Shown: one piece after another, positions 1-11,235 of the stretch
Position numbering within the stretch: position 1 is the first letter of the stretch
Layout of the letters: the number at the start of each line of letters is the position of its first letter
Origin: Telmatactis stephensoni
Taxonomy: Eukaryota; Cnidaria; Anthozoa; Actiniaria; Isophelliidae
Direction: 5' to 3'
Assembly: GCA_029948255.1 (NCBI GenBank)
Contig: JALIZF010001561.1
Span: 107,001-171,000, forward strand
Length of the DNA stretch: 64,000 nucleotides
Program-made: the position numbers and the translations under genes
The notes under the pieces: generated by a model
The model's database searches: none
What the model was told of the DNA's origin: nothing
The model's input: only the letters and a program-made list of their open reading frames with translations

Positions 1-2045
1 CAAATAAAATGGTTCATATTGTTATCGTGATCTCACTTACCCCAGCACTTGCCATTCCATGCACTGGTTGAATCATGCCTTGGCCAACCATGCCCTGTTG
101 ATACTGAAAGGAAAGCAATTTGTTACTCTCCAAACTTTTGCAAATAAAATGGTTCTATTGTTGACGTGATCTTACTTACTCCAACACTTGCCATTTCATG
201 CACTGGTTGAATCATGCCTTGGCCAACCATGCCCTGTTGATACTGAAAGGAAAGCAATTTGTTACTCTCCAAACTTTTGCAAATAAAATGGTTCTATTGT
301 TGACGTGATCTTACTTACTCCAACACTTGCCATTTCATGCAAAGGTTGAATCATGCCTTGGCCAACAATGCCCTGTTGATATTGAAAGGAAGGCAATTTG
401 TTACCCTTCCCAACTTTTGCAAATAAAATGGTTCTATTGTTGACGTGATCTTACTTACTCCAACACTTGCCATTTCATGCAAAGGTTGAATCATGCCTTG
501 GCCAACAATGCCCTGTTGATATTGAAAGGAAGGCAATTTGTTACCCTTCCCAACTTTTGCAAATAAAATGTGTACGAATGTTGACAAGATCTTACTTACC
601 CCAAAACGTGCTATTCCATGCACTGGTTGAGTCATGTCTTGGCCAACCATGCCCTGTTGATACTGAAAGGAAAGCAATTTGTTACCCTTCCCAACTTTTG
701 CAAATAAAATGGTTACGAATGTTGACGTGATCTTTTTTTACCCCAGCACTTGCCATTCCATGCACTGGTTGCATCATGCCTTGGCCAACCATGCCCTGTT
801 GATACTGAAAGGAAAGTAATCTGTTATCCTTCCCAACGTTTGCAAATAAAATGGTTCATATTGTTATCGTGATCTCACTTACCCCAGCACTTGCCATTCC
901 ATGCACTGGTTGAATCATGCCTTGGCCAACCATGCCCTGTTGATCCTGAAAGGAAAGCAATGTGTTACTCTCCAAACTTTTGCAAATAAAATGGTTCTAT
1001 TGTTGACGTGATCTTACTTACTCCAACACTTGCCATTTCATGCACTGGTTGAATCATGCCTTGGCCAACAATGCCCTGTTGATATTGAAAGGAAGGCAAT
1101 TTGTTACCCTTCCCAACTTTTGCAAATAAAATGTGTACGAATGTTGACAAGATCTTACTTACCCCAAAACGTGCCATTCTATGCACTGGTTGAATCATGC
1201 CTTGCCCAACCATGCCCTGTTGATACTGAAAGGAAAGCAATTTGTTACCCTTAGCTTCCCACCTTTTGCAAATAAAATGGTTACCAATGTTGATGTGATC
1301 TTTTTTACCCCAAAACGTTCCATTCCATGCACTGGCTGCATCATGCCTTCGTCAACCATGCCCTGTTGATACTGAAAGGAAAGCAATTTGTTATCCTTCC
1401 CAACGTTTGCAAATAGAATGATTTCTATTGTTCACAAGATCTTAATTACCCCAAAACGTGCCATTACATGTACTGGTTGAATCATGTCTTGGCCAAGAAT
1501 GCCCTGTTGATACTGAGAGGAAAACAATTTGTTACCCTTCCCAATGTTTGCAAATTAAATGGTTCCTATTGCTGACGTGATCTTACGTACTTCAGCACTT
1601 GCCATTCCATGCACTGGTTGAGTCATGCCTTGGCCAACAATGCCCTGTTGATGTTGAAAGGAAGGCAATTTGTTACCCTTCCCAACGTTTGCAAATAAAA
1701 TGGTTACGAATGTTAACAAGATCTTACTTACCCCAAAACGTGCCATTCTATGCACTGGTTGAATCATGCCTTGCCCAACCATGCCCTGTTGATACTGAAA
1801 GGAAAGCAATTTGTTATCCTTCCCAACGTTTGCAAATAGAATGATTTCTATTGTTTACAAGATCTTAATTTCCCCAGCACTTGCCATTCCATGCACTGGT
1901 TGAATCATGCCTTGGCCAACCATGCCCTGTTGATACTGAAAGGAAAGAAATTTGTTATCCTTCCCAACGTTTGCAAATAGAATGATTTCTATTGTTCACA
2001 AGATCTTAATTACCCCAGCACTTGCCATTCCATGCACTGGCCATG
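1..2045 (-). repeat. Tandem array of ~140-bp exon-plus-intron units (about 14.5 copies)
   Basis: A unit of 138-142 bp repeats from the left edge to about 2045, where the last copy is cut short. On the minus strand each unit has a pyrimidine tract ending TTTCAG, a 63-nt open segment, and GTAAGT, so it reads as acceptor, exon, donor. Exon segments lie near 41-103, 180-242, 319-381, 459-521, 600-662, 741-804, 883-945, 1022-1084, 1163-1225, 1308-1371, 1449-1513, 1591-1654, 1733-1795, 1873-1936 and 2014-2040 (partial). The acceptor AG is changed to AA in the copies ending near 381, 521, 1084 and 1654. The donor GT is lost in the copy at 1873. Neighbouring copies 319 and 459 are nearly identical, which points to recent local duplication. 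The array continues past the window edge. Confidence 0.95.
41..2040 (-). CDS. Partial gene with repeated 21-codon mini-exons (hypothetical repeat protein)
   Basis: Each full exon copy encodes 21 residues in phase 0, with a core like YQQGMVGQGMIQPVHGMA followed by a short variable end (ASAG, ASVG or ARFG type). Because the exon length is a multiple of three and both borders are phase 0, any number of copies can be spliced in or skipped without changing frame. Introns would be only about 77 nt. The predicted product is a Gly-, Gln- and Met-rich tandem repeat with no cysteine in the core, of the kind seen in disordered or structural proteins. I do not recognise the family. The 5' exons (toward higher coordinates) were not found, and the 3' part lies outside the window. 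It could instead be a satellite derived from one exon and no longer expressed. Splice signals kept in most copies favour a gene. Confidence 0.45.
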
Positions 2046-2050
2046 GTTGA

Positions 2051-3810
2051 ATCACGACGATCAGTTCATAAAAACAATGAAACAATGATTTTTAAGAAAT
2101 ATTCCAGGAAATGGGGATAAAGCGTGAAACTTCCACCAAGGACTTTTATAATTAAGCTTGTGCGTTAATGAGAATAACACTGAAGAATAGTGTATTTTTA
2201 CCTAAATACTTGTAGCATATAAAACGCATAAGCTGTACAACGCACTTGGCTTTTGCGAATGCTAAATTGAAATTGAAAGCTCATTAAAAATAATTGTTGC
2301 GTTTAAAAGTATCGTACTTGCTTGAAAATAAAGATATCTTCACTTTAAATAGGTGTATCGACCAAAGACGTTCTAGTAATGGCGTCGTAGAGTCCATTCC
2401 ACTGTCCAGGACCAAGGTCACGTGACATAAAATACTCCCAGTGACGTAATTGAGTCTTACGTCAAGTGCGCAAAACATTTAACGTTTTACCACAACTTTC
2501 AATTACACCTCGTGAGTCCATAACAAATTTTGGCCATGTGTTGACTAATATCGTGGTGAATAAGAGTACATACCACGGCTTTCTATTGTAAATTTGTTAA
2601 ATCTTCCTCATGGCGGCTGTTTTCCTCATTATCCTTGCTCTTTTTTAAACTTTTGTATTGCTATTCCACCCACGATTGGTTCCGATCTTCTAGTTTGAAA
2701 AGAACTAAAAATGGACAATAAATAGACAAAATAATTATATAAAGTTCGTGCTTTTGCAGTAATCGTTAGGCAGTACTCACAGTCACGTTATAATTGCGCT
2801 GCCAAATGCATTGTTTCACACGAAAGCTGCTTGCAAGCGTTGATGCACAGTTGCACTCCAAAAATATAATTGTCTTGCAACGGAAGGTTCATGTCAGCAA
2901 AGGCTTCTTGATTGCGGTGATTCACTCTGAAGTTTGGTTTAACCTAAGAAGATACAAAGACCTACTCTTAGACATCATGATCACTGAAAATCCATCTTCC
3001 ATCATTAACAAAATGGCATCCCAACGCATCTTTTTAGACCCATATTAATCATCAAGCTGTTGTTCCTTTTACATGACAACGATTACCAAAATGATGCTGA
3101 GTTAGAAACCGTAGCAAACGAAAACATTCCCATCCTGGTTGAAGGCTATGCGGAAGAATCATCGGGGAATTATCCCATTTTCTGTATTAAAAACTCACGA
3201 CAAGTTTAGCAAGAGTACAAAACATAAACTTGAATTAATACTTTGACAAATGATACCTATCTATGCAAGCGCTGCAAGACAGGCCAAATATGTATTGTCG
3301 TTTCAGCTGAAAAAATAAACGTAGTGTAGCATTTCCATAGTATACGTTGTTTCCAGAGAGGTATCATGTCAACAAAGGCTTCTTAAAAACTCCAATGTCC
3401 AATTTGCTTTCGACTTACTTTGTTTACATGTGTTGTATACATTGAAATCAGTCCAAACCGCAATCTTCAAATGTACTCACCCATTAATAATAAATCATAA
3501 TAATAATTAAAACACAATAAAATAAAAGTTCACTGGTGCATGAAGGACATCTTGGCTCAGTCGAGCTCATCCGCCCATTGTCGTTATCAAGCCTACGCGA
3601 CTCACCCGGAAGGGAGTATGGGAAGAAATCACTAAAGTTATTCCGAAAACCTCAAAATTTCCACATGATTACGGCTCAAATTCAGCTTGCTCTGACCTTA
3701 TACACTAAAGAACTTCTCGTACTGATGCTAAAGTCAATACCAAAGCGGAAAAGGAGATAAAGTTTTGAACTACCCATACTCCTTTGCGGTCTAGTCGCGT
3801 GGGCTTTAGA
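2051..3810. other. Intergenic DNA between exon array and LTR element
   Basis: No gene is supported here. Several short open frames exist (for example 2284-2478 minus and 2794-3048 plus), but none has a recognisable domain or convincing splice borders. A motif of about 20 bp around 2891-2912 recurs near 3366-3387. The 5' exons of the exon-array gene could be hidden here, but I could not identify a signal peptide exon. Confidence 0.4.
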
Positions 3811-3815
3811 GCTCT

Positions 3816-3969
3816 TGTAATGGTTTTACTTCCGTTGAGTTACTTCCGTTATGTTAATTAGAACACATGTTCTTTCAAGATGGCGGCTCGCGAGAGTTGT
3901 AATAAAGAGCCAACACAATCCATTCCATCTTGTTGTTTATCTGAGATATCCATCGTCGAAACCATAACA
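3816..3969 (+). repeat. 5' LTR
   Basis: 154 bp, starting TGTAATGG and ending CATAACA, matching the 3' LTR base for base as far as I can compare. It is short for a Gypsy LTR. It contains an AATAAA-like signal (AATAAAGAGCC) that could serve for polyadenylation. Confidence 0.95.
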
Positions 3970-3986
3970 TGGTGTCAGAAGTGGAC
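3970..3986 (+). other. Primer-binding site, tRNA-Leu type
   Basis: TGGTGTCAGAAGTGG directly follows the LTR end. It is complementary to the CCA-bearing 3' end of metazoan tRNA-Leu genes that end in CCCACTTCTGACA. This is where minus-strand DNA synthesis would be primed. Confidence 0.75.
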
Positions 3987-4071
3987 CTAATCCACACTCC
4001 AGGTTTGTCATTCTAGGTCGGAAGACACCGGGAAAGGAATATTTTTGTAAAGTTCAAGCTAAAGAAACAAG

Positions 4072-4806
4072 ATGACAACTAGTGAGCTCATCGCTGGATT
4101 ACCAGTACCAAGCATTGATTGGAATGCCCCAGAGGCGCCTCAGTTATTTAAGAAATTCAAAGCAAAATGTAGTTTAATCTTTGACGGTCCTCTCAAGGAC
4201 AAATCAGAAGAAGAGAAAGTTAATTATTTACTCCTTTGGTCGGGGGACGACGGCATTGAACTTGCATCAACATGGACACTTACTGAGGAAGAGAAAGGAA
4301 AGTTAGAGACATACTGGAAAAAATTTGAAGAATTTGTTGTGCCAAAGAGCAATTTCAGATTATCTAGATTCAAGTTAAGATCAATGAAGCAAGGAGCAGA
4401 AGAATCAGTGGATTTATTTGTAAAGAGACTCAGAGTTCTCATCCAAGAGTGTAAATTTGAAAAACCAGAGGAACACCTCATCGATGCATTGATTTTTGGA
4501 ACTAATTCTGACCTGGTTCGGTCAAAACTACTGAAAGAAACCACCATGACACTAGACTGAGGAATACACATAGCTCGTACAGAAGAAGCTACAAAAAGAA
4601 AAGTTCAAGGAATGAACTTATCAACCGACACAGCACAACTCCACATGATTAGCAAACCCAAACCAAATGTTAATGACAGCCCAGGGAGGGCAGATAATTC
4701 TAGAAAGGCAAATGTCACAAAGAAGAAATGCTGGAACTTTGGCTTAAGCCATAGTGTTTCAAAGAGAGAAAACTGTCCTGCTTATAATACAACTTGCCAT
4801 TCTTGA
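4072..4806 (+). pseudogene. gag: gag-like reading frame, interrupted
   Basis: The frame opens at ATG 4072 and runs 162 codons to an in-frame TGA at 4558-4560, then continues in the same frame to a second stop just after 4803. The first part resembles a retrotransposon capsid: a charged, helical protein with aromatic residues and a C-terminal helical stretch. The second part has a zinc-knuckle-like segment around 4730-4800 whose second expected cysteine is phenylalanine, and the next stop falls inside a second knuckle. These breaks imply that no full-length Gag is made from this copy without readthrough. Confidence 0.75.
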
Positions 4807-6101
4807 AACCGACTCAACCACTGGGCCAGCCAGTGCCGATCAAAATCCAACACAGCCCCCACAAGTAAGCCAGGTGCTAAGCAGGATGTCCACATGATTG
4901 AACAAAAGGAAAAAGAGCACCTCTATTTTAGCCCAATAACCGTTGATAACATTGACCAAGGTGCATCAGCACAGTCCATGGCACTCTTGGACATAAACAG
5001 CAGACAAATTGAATGCAGATAGACAGTGGTGATGAAGGCAATGGTATGCCTATTTCAACGCACGCAAGCAACGTTTCTTTCAGGATGTGGAAGTAACAGA
5101 TAGCACTACTATCATGGCCTATGGAAGAATTACTATCCAAAACTAAGGAAAATGTAACACGAGTATGAATCACAAGGATAAAAACCATTCAAGCTGTCTT
5201 CCATATTGTAGAGTCGACATGGTCCTGTCATACGTCATACTAGGTCTCAAATCTGTCAGGACGTGAAACTAATCACACTACACTGCACTCTGAACTCTAC
5301 TAAGCCACAACTAAGGCTCAAGGGTAGTCTGGAAGCAAAAGAGGAACTTTTTGAGAAATACAGTGATTGTTTCGATGGAATTGGTCGCTTTGAAGGGGAA
5401 TACCACATAGTGCTGGATGAGGAAGGTCACATCCAGTTGTGCACCCACCCGACGTATTCCTGAAGCTCTACGCGAACCATTCAAAGATGAGCTTAAATCT
5501 TTCATGTGCTAAAAGAATCTTGAAAAAGTTGATCAACCACAGACTGGTGAATTCATTTGTAATACCCACAAAGAGTGATGGGTCAATTAGACTATGCCTT
5601 GACCCAAAAAGATCTAAACAAAGCTATCAAACGACTCATCACTGCACACCAACACTAGAGGACATATTGGCTAAGCTTAATGGCGCTCATTATTTCTCAA
5701 TTGTGGATGCACGCAAGCGGTTACTGGAATATCAAGTTGGATGAGAAAGCTCCTATCTTACAACCTTCAATTCGCCCTTTGCTGAGGTACTCGCTTTTGC
5801 CGTTTACCATTTGGTCTCATCTGGTGCGCAAGATGTGTTCCAGAAAAAAGTAGATTTAACATTTGAGACTTGACTGGAGTGGCCTGCATAGCAGATGATA
5901 TTGTTGTGGGGCTGGATTCAAGAGGATGGAAGCGATCATGACTCAACCTGCAGGTACTCATGGCGAGAGCAAAAGCTACTGGAACCAAGTTTAACCTAGA
6001 TAAATGTGTAATAAAGAGCACCAGAATACCATTTTACGGGCACATTTTTAAGTGCAGACGGCCTCCAAGTTGATCCGTCGAAAGTAGAAGCCATCAATGC
6101 C
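4807..6101 (+). pseudogene. pol: Protease and reverse transcriptase part of pol, multiply frameshifted
   Basis: An Asp-Ser-Gly protease triad is encoded at 5022-5030 but soon hits stops. Reverse transcriptase remnants are spread over different frames: a segment at 5263-5463, another at 5439-5744 with the palm-domain start, and an Ala-Asp-Asp catalytic motif near 5890. The frame changes at least near 5450, 5720 and between 5750 and 6100. The polymerase is therefore not produced from one frame. Confidence 0.8.
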
Positions 6102-8087
6102 ATGGATCCATCCACCTCAGTCCAAGCCTTGCAGTCATTCCTTGGAGCAACACAGTACCTCAGCAGATTCATACCACATCTGGCTTCAGTAGCAGCGCCA
6201 TTATGGGATCTAGTTAAGAAATCAAGTGAGTTTGTCTGGAGTCCTGAACACCAAGCAGCTGTTGAAAAAGTCAAACAAGCTGTAGTAGCAACCACATCAC
6301 TCAAGTACTTTGATGGTAAGAAACCAGTAGTTGTTCAGGTTGATGCCTCACAACGTGGGCTCGGCGCTGTGCTTCTACAGGACAACCAACCTGTTGCCTA
6401 TGCTAGTAAGTTACTAACTGACACTGAAAGACGCTACTCAAATATTGAACGAGAAATGCTTGGAGTGGTGCATGGACTAGAGAGGTTTCACTATTACTGT
6501 TACGGCAGACCCGTAGTTGTCCAAACGGATCATAAACCACTCGAGGCAATTTCAAAGAAACATTTGTCGAGTGCACCTCCACGTATTTCAAGAATGCTAT
6601 TAAGAATTCAAAAGTATAATGCTGAAGTGAAGTATGTTCCTGGAAAGGAAATACCGCTTGCAGATGCCTTATCGCGCATCAACCCGTGTCCTGGGGAGGA
6701 GATTCCAGGACTTGATATCTCAATTCATGAACTACACTTACATTTGAATGCTTCATCCATCAGACTTGAACAGATCAAACATGAGACAGCAAATGACACT
6801 GATTTAGCTACACTAAGGAAAGTGATTACTGAGGGCTGGCCAAACACGAGGTCAGAATGTCCATCAAACCTGCATGCATATTGGAATTATCGAGATGAGT
6901 TAACTGTTGCTGATGGTATAGTTTTAAAGGGACTTAGGATTATCATCCCTAAAGCAATTCGAAATGAAGTACTTAACCAGTTACATTATGGTCATCAAGG
7001 CTCTGAGAAGTGTAAGTTACGTGCCAAAGGCTCTGTGTTTTGGCCCAATATCAACCAGGACATCGACGATATGGTAAAAGAGTGTACCCCATGTCAGCGT
7101 CATCAGAAGCAAAACATCAAAGAACCCATGATTCCACATGATATACCTCAGAAGCCCTGGCATACTCTTGGAGCAGATCTGTTTTACTGGAACAGTTCAC
7201 ACTATTTGCTTGTTTGTGACTATTATAGCAAATATCCTCTCGTACGAAAACTGGCCAATTGTGAATCTAGCACCACCATAGCTCATATGAAAAGCATGTT
7301 TGAAGAGCATGGGATACCAGACAAGCTGGTTACTGGTAATGACACTCAGTTTACCTCTGAGATATTTCAGAAGTTCAGTTTTACTTATGGATTCAGTCAT
7401 GTGACTACGTCACCATACTACCCACAAGCCAATGGGTTCATTGAGCGTAATGTACAAACAGTTAAAAATTTGTTCCAAAAATGTAAGGAAACAGGGGAGG
7501 ATCCCCACTTAGCAATGTTATGTCTCCGAACAACTCCGCTGGACCATACTTTGTTGTCACCAGCAGAACTATTAAATTCAAGAGTGTACAAAACAAACTT
7601 GCCATCAATTTCTAAAGCAAGTGTTGGACTCTCAGCCAACGGAGATGTAAACAAGAACCTTCAAGAAAGACAGGACAAGCAGAAGTTTGCTTATGATAGC
7701 ACTGCAAAGCCCTCACCACCATTACAGACACGTGAACCAGTTCGAGTATTCAACCCTAAAACTCACATATGGCAGCCAGGTATTGTCAAGGACACCACTC
7801 TACACCCTCGGTCTTACATGGTTGCCATGGAAAATGGCAATGTCCTGCGTAGAAACCGTCGACATCTGCACAGAACTAGTGAAAGATTCCCCGATATTGG
7901 TAGTGTACCAGTAGACAGTGACCTCACAGCTACTGAGAGAGAAAGGGCATCGAATATGGAAGAGAATGACTTTAAAGACATTGTCAATGACAAAACAGTT
8001 GAACAGTCAGGTGGATCTCAAACATTCTTGAGGCGTTCAACACGCACAAGGAAGCCACCCGACAGACTAGGATTTGAAAATAATTAA
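6102..8087 (+). CDS. pol: RNase H and integrase part of retrotransposon pol (open, 661 codons)
   Basis: The first ~90 residues are the end of the reverse transcriptase connection (pattern LQSFLGATQYLSRFIP). Next comes an RNase H domain with the DASQRGLGAVL motif, the ERRYSNIEREMLGVV helix and QTDHKPLEA. An H2C2 zinc-binding region follows (H-Y-G-H ... C-T-P-C-Q-R), then an integrase core with acidic residues in GADLF, in a changed form of the usual SDNG block (TGNDTQFTS), and in NGFIERNVQ. A basic C-terminal tail ends the protein. The first ATG is simply the first in the open stretch; in the intact element this is the C-terminal part of a polyprotein. The nearby duplicated LTRs show that it belongs to the retrotransposon, not to the host. 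Confidence 0.9.
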   Translation: MDPSTSVQALQSFLGATQYLSRFIPHLASVAAPLWDLVKKSSEFVWSPEHQAAVEKVKQAVVATTSLKYFDGKKPVVVQVDASQRGLGAVLLQDNQPVAYASKLLTDTERRYSNIEREMLGVVHGLERFHYYCYGRPVVVQTDHKPLEAISKKHLSSAPPRISRMLLRIQKYNAEVKYVPGKEIPLADALSRINPCPGEEIPGLDISIHELHLHLNASSIRLEQIKHETANDTDLATLRKVITEGWPNTRSECPSNLHAYWNYRDELTVADGIVLKGLRIIIPKAIRNEVLNQLHYGHQGSEKCKLRAKGSVFWPNINQDIDDMVKECTPCQRHQKQNIKEPMIPHDIPQKPWHTLGADLFYWNSSHYLLVCDYYSKYPLVRKLANCESSTTIAHMKSMFEEHGIPDKLVTGNDTQFTSEIFQKFSFTYGFSHVTTSPYYPQANGFIERNVQTVKNLFQKCKETGEDPHLAMLCLRTTPLDHTLLSPAELLNSRVYKTNLPSISKASVGLSANGDVNKNLQERQDKQKFAYDSTAKPSPPLQTREPVRVFNPKTHIWQPGIVKDTTLHPRSYMVAMENGNVLRRNRRHLHRTSERFPDIGSVPVDSDLTATERERASNMEENDFKDIVNDKTVEQSGGSQTFLRRSTRTRKPPDRLGFENN

Positions 8088-8128
8088 TTTGACATTTTGT
8101 TATTTCACTGTTGCAGTTTGTATTGTTG

Positions 8129-8144
8129 AAAAGGAAGGGGAGGA
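8129..8144 (+). other. Polypurine tract
   Basis: A run of A and G only (AAAAGGAAGGGGAGGA) directly abuts the 3' LTR, the expected primer site for plus-strand synthesis. Confidence 0.85.
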
Positions 8145-8298
8145 TGTAATGGTTTTACTTCCGTTGAGTTACTTCCGTTATGTTAATTAGAACACATGTT
8201 CTTTCAAGATGGCGGCTCGCGAGAGTTGTAATAAAGAGCCAACACAATCCATTCCATCTTGTTGTTTATCTGAGATATCCATCGTCGAAACCATAACA
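8145..8298 (+). repeat. 3' LTR
   Basis: Starts TGTAATGG and ends CATAACA, same length as the left LTR and with no visible differences. It is followed by the GCTCT target duplication. Confidence 0.95.
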
Positions 8299-8303
8299 GC
8301 TCT

Positions 8304-10179
8304 CATACGACAACCTTTAATTGTTCTAAATAGGTTTATATAATATTTAAAAAGAACACACCAAACTTAGTACAAATTGAAATTTTGAAGTAGTTTCGAT
8401 GAATAGTGACAAAGTTATGGGCGGCCGAAGTTTGCTGTTTTCTAAAGAAACGTTCGGTGGTGGGCAACAGCTTGCCCTACATTGAACCTCTCTTTTGAAA
8501 AAGAACAAATTCGACTGTTCGTAGCACTATGTTGCTATTCATCGAAATTACTTTAGAAATTTCAGTCGTTACTAACTTTGGTTATGCTCTTTTCAAATAT
8601 TTATTTTGTTTTTGTTAGATTATATTAATATGACAATGGGGAGTTTGCAGGTGCCGAGTGCATGAGGTTTTGAATTCTAATTTGATTATTTAATTTGATT
8701 AAAAATTTTATAATATAGTTCAATAAAATCCTGCAATTTGATTGGCTTAGAGGAGTGGTATTTATCGTTAATAGTGGTATTTCAAGCTCTAGAGAGTGGT
8801 ATTTTAAAATCACCATGACAACCAGCACTTTCCAGCGGTTTGACAAACTACAAATAAAAGCCCTCTAAGAGGACATGTGGTTACTGGTCAAATGATAAGT
8901 AAACAAGCAAAGCATTTAAACTAAACAAACAAACCAACAAAAACAAATAGAAAACGGAAATAAAGAAAGAATGCTTACGAGGAAAAAATAATTATAATTG
9001 TTCTGTCAATATGGAGTCTACGAGAATGATGAAAGTGCTCCAAAAAGTCCTCCAAATTATATATTACAAAGAAGAAAATGACAAACTAGGCAAACCACAA
9101 CTTTCTATTCCTAAACGTTTTGAGGTTACTGAACAAACAGAACAGTCTTTGTAGTCACATCTGGACTCATTGGCTCTTTGTTAAATGACTAATTAAATTC
9201 AAAAATAATTTTCACGTGTATTTCACATCTTTTTTACATATTTCCCCCAGTAGTTTAGTGACAGGTAAAAATAAAAGCTGTGCCTGGTTGAATGAGAAAA
9301 ATAAAGAGTCTGCTTGACCTTTTCGTCAGCGGTATCGGTGAAGCCAATGCCGAGTGTGTTCGTAGACTCCATATGTATTGAAAACTTCTAAGATTTTTTC
9401 ATCGAAAGGAAATCTCTAATGAAATTTCAACAACCTCTGTCTAAAAAAGGTGGATATTTCTTAGAATATTTCGTATTTTCTTCGTGAAAACCGATTAAAA
9501 TGAGTCAAGTAATCTTCGAGCCAATTTCGTACGTTTTTCGTTCTCTCTTCGTGAACGACTTCGGGAAATCCGAATTACTTACACCTTACACACTTACACA
9601 CTTACACACTTACTTACACGCTCGATGACATAATGGTTACTGGCTTGCATACAAGCCAGTAACCACAAAAAGAAAATGGCGGCTAGACACGGGAAGCTTT
9701 CTTCAGCTAAAAAATGATTAAATCAAAAAAAGCAAGTTAAAAATGAAAGCAGTAGTATAAACCATTTGATGTTTATGAAGATTTCTTTTGGTCATTTTTG
9801 CAAAATCGTGAGAAACGATCGTGCTGGGTTACACGACAGTGAAAGAGTTGTCCTGAAAATATGGGTTCATTCAACTTACAGTAAAGGACTGATGGCTGAA
9901 AAGCTCTTGAAAGGTAATAAAAAGTTATTCTACACTCATGCATTGTTTATCTTATTGAGAAATATTGTTCTCAGTCCTCTCATTAAAAAAACACCGTTTT
10001 TGCCTTCGCAAATGACAATAGGCTCGCATAACGAAGAGCTCCATCTTAACTCTTCTTATCGTTTTCTGTGACTTTGAAGTCATTCACAGTCCAAAAATCT
10101 TAATTTTACTTATCACTGAAATGCTTTGACTTCGAAAGATTTATCCTTACCGCCGGTTTTAGAATATTGTTTATGTTAT
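8304..10179. other. Intergenic AT-rich DNA
   Basis: I see no supported gene. It holds a short CTTACACA-type tandem repeat at about 9581-9619 and a 32-bp perfect hairpin at 9634-9665 (arms TGGTTACTGGCTTG). A related GGTTACTGG motif occurs near 8879, so this may be the debris of a small inverted-repeat element. Confidence 0.5.
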
Positions 10180-10470
10180 CTTAAGTATGGTGGCCGAGGG
10201 CTGCCAATAAAAAAAATCCTTCTTACATCCTATTTCATTTTATATTTTATTCTATTTCTATTTTATATTACTTTTCATCTCAATTTCATTTTACTTTTTA
10301 CTTTTAATTTACTTTTTATTTTACTTTCATTTTACTTTTACTTTCAATTTTCTTTTTATTTCAATTTCATTTTATTTTTAATTTCAATTTACTTTCCATT
10401 TCCACTTTCATTTTACTTTTACTTTTACTTTACTTTTCATTTCAATTTACTTTTCAATTTCATTTCATTT

Positions 10471-10650
10471 TAAAAGTAAAATCGTTTTCAATTTAAAAGT
10501 AAAATTGTTTTCAATTTAAAAGTAAAATTGTTTTCAATTTAAAAGTAAAATCGTTTTCAATTTAAAAGTAAAATCGTTTTCAATTTAAAAGTAAAATCGT
10601 TTTCAATTTAAAAAGTAAAATCGTTTTCAATTTAAAAGTAAAATCGTTTT
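10471..10650 (+). repeat. ~23-24-bp tandem repeat, left arm of foldback
   Basis: About eight copies of AAAAGTAAAATCGTTTTC plus CAATTT. The reverse complement array at 12068-12202 has about six copies, so the two arms have changed copy number independently. Confidence 0.9.
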
Positions 10651-11235
10651 TAATGGCAGCGTTCGGCCAACCCCGTGGCCGAGGGCTGCCACTATAATGA
10701 TCCCTTGCGCGCCGGGGTTCTCCCAGCATTCATTGCTGTTCACCGCTACTGTACAGTATGTGGAGCGGGAGGACAGCGAGAGACTGTCCGGCAAAGAGTC
10801 CATCAATGCTTGCCTGTGCTCACACAGCGGAGAAGAAGTACAGTACGGAAGCGCTGAGCAGACTTCAGACTTCAGAGATGGCTATCTATCTATGAAGACA
10901 CTAACGGCTATGTCTGAAGTCTGAAGTGGCCCACTATAGAACTTCAGACATATTTACCCCTAAGAGATACCACAAAAATAATGCTATTGAAATGCATTGG
11001 ATTAATAGGCTTTTGACATGATTTTCCTTGAGAAATATTCCGGCTGAGTTTACGCAGGCATACGTGTTGCGTTATTATGCGATGGGCTACTTTCTTTAAA
11101 AGATACCAGACTGGACCAGAAAGTGCCGATTTGCTAAACCTCAAATTTAAGACCCTAAAAGATACCAAATCGCTGATTTTTACCCCTATTAAGAGATACG
11201 ACGAGCATACCCGATACTTTACCCCCGAAGTCTAA

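Larger units (their letters stand above)
3816..8298 (+). mobile_element. Ty3/Gypsy-type LTR retrotransposon, full length but coding-defective
   Basis: Two 154-bp LTRs (3816-3969 and 8145-8298) begin TG and end CA. I found no difference between them by eye. The element is flanked by the 5-bp direct repeat GCTCT (3811-3815 and 8299-8303), the target-site duplication. A primer-binding site follows the left LTR and a purine tract precedes the right one. The order inside is gag, protease, reverse transcriptase, RNase H, integrase, which is the Ty3/Gypsy order. The gag and the front of pol carry stops and frame changes, whereas the back of pol is open for 661 codons. The tRNA-Leu-like primer site suggests a Mag/SURL-like lineage, which is an inference. 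Confidence 0.95.

Noticed and set aside
351..1844. Continuous open frames on both strands across the ~140-bp repeat, taken as one unspliced protein
   Set aside because: They run through the intron-like parts and differ between copies. The acceptor, 63-nt exon, donor layout explains the repeat better.
1..2045. CRISPR-like array
   Set aside because: The whole unit repeats, with no unique spacers, and the context is clearly eukaryotic.
10126..10473. Open frame of 115 codons rich in Phe, Leu and Tyr
   Set aside because: It is a translation of the TTTTA/CTTTTA low-complexity arm of the foldback element.
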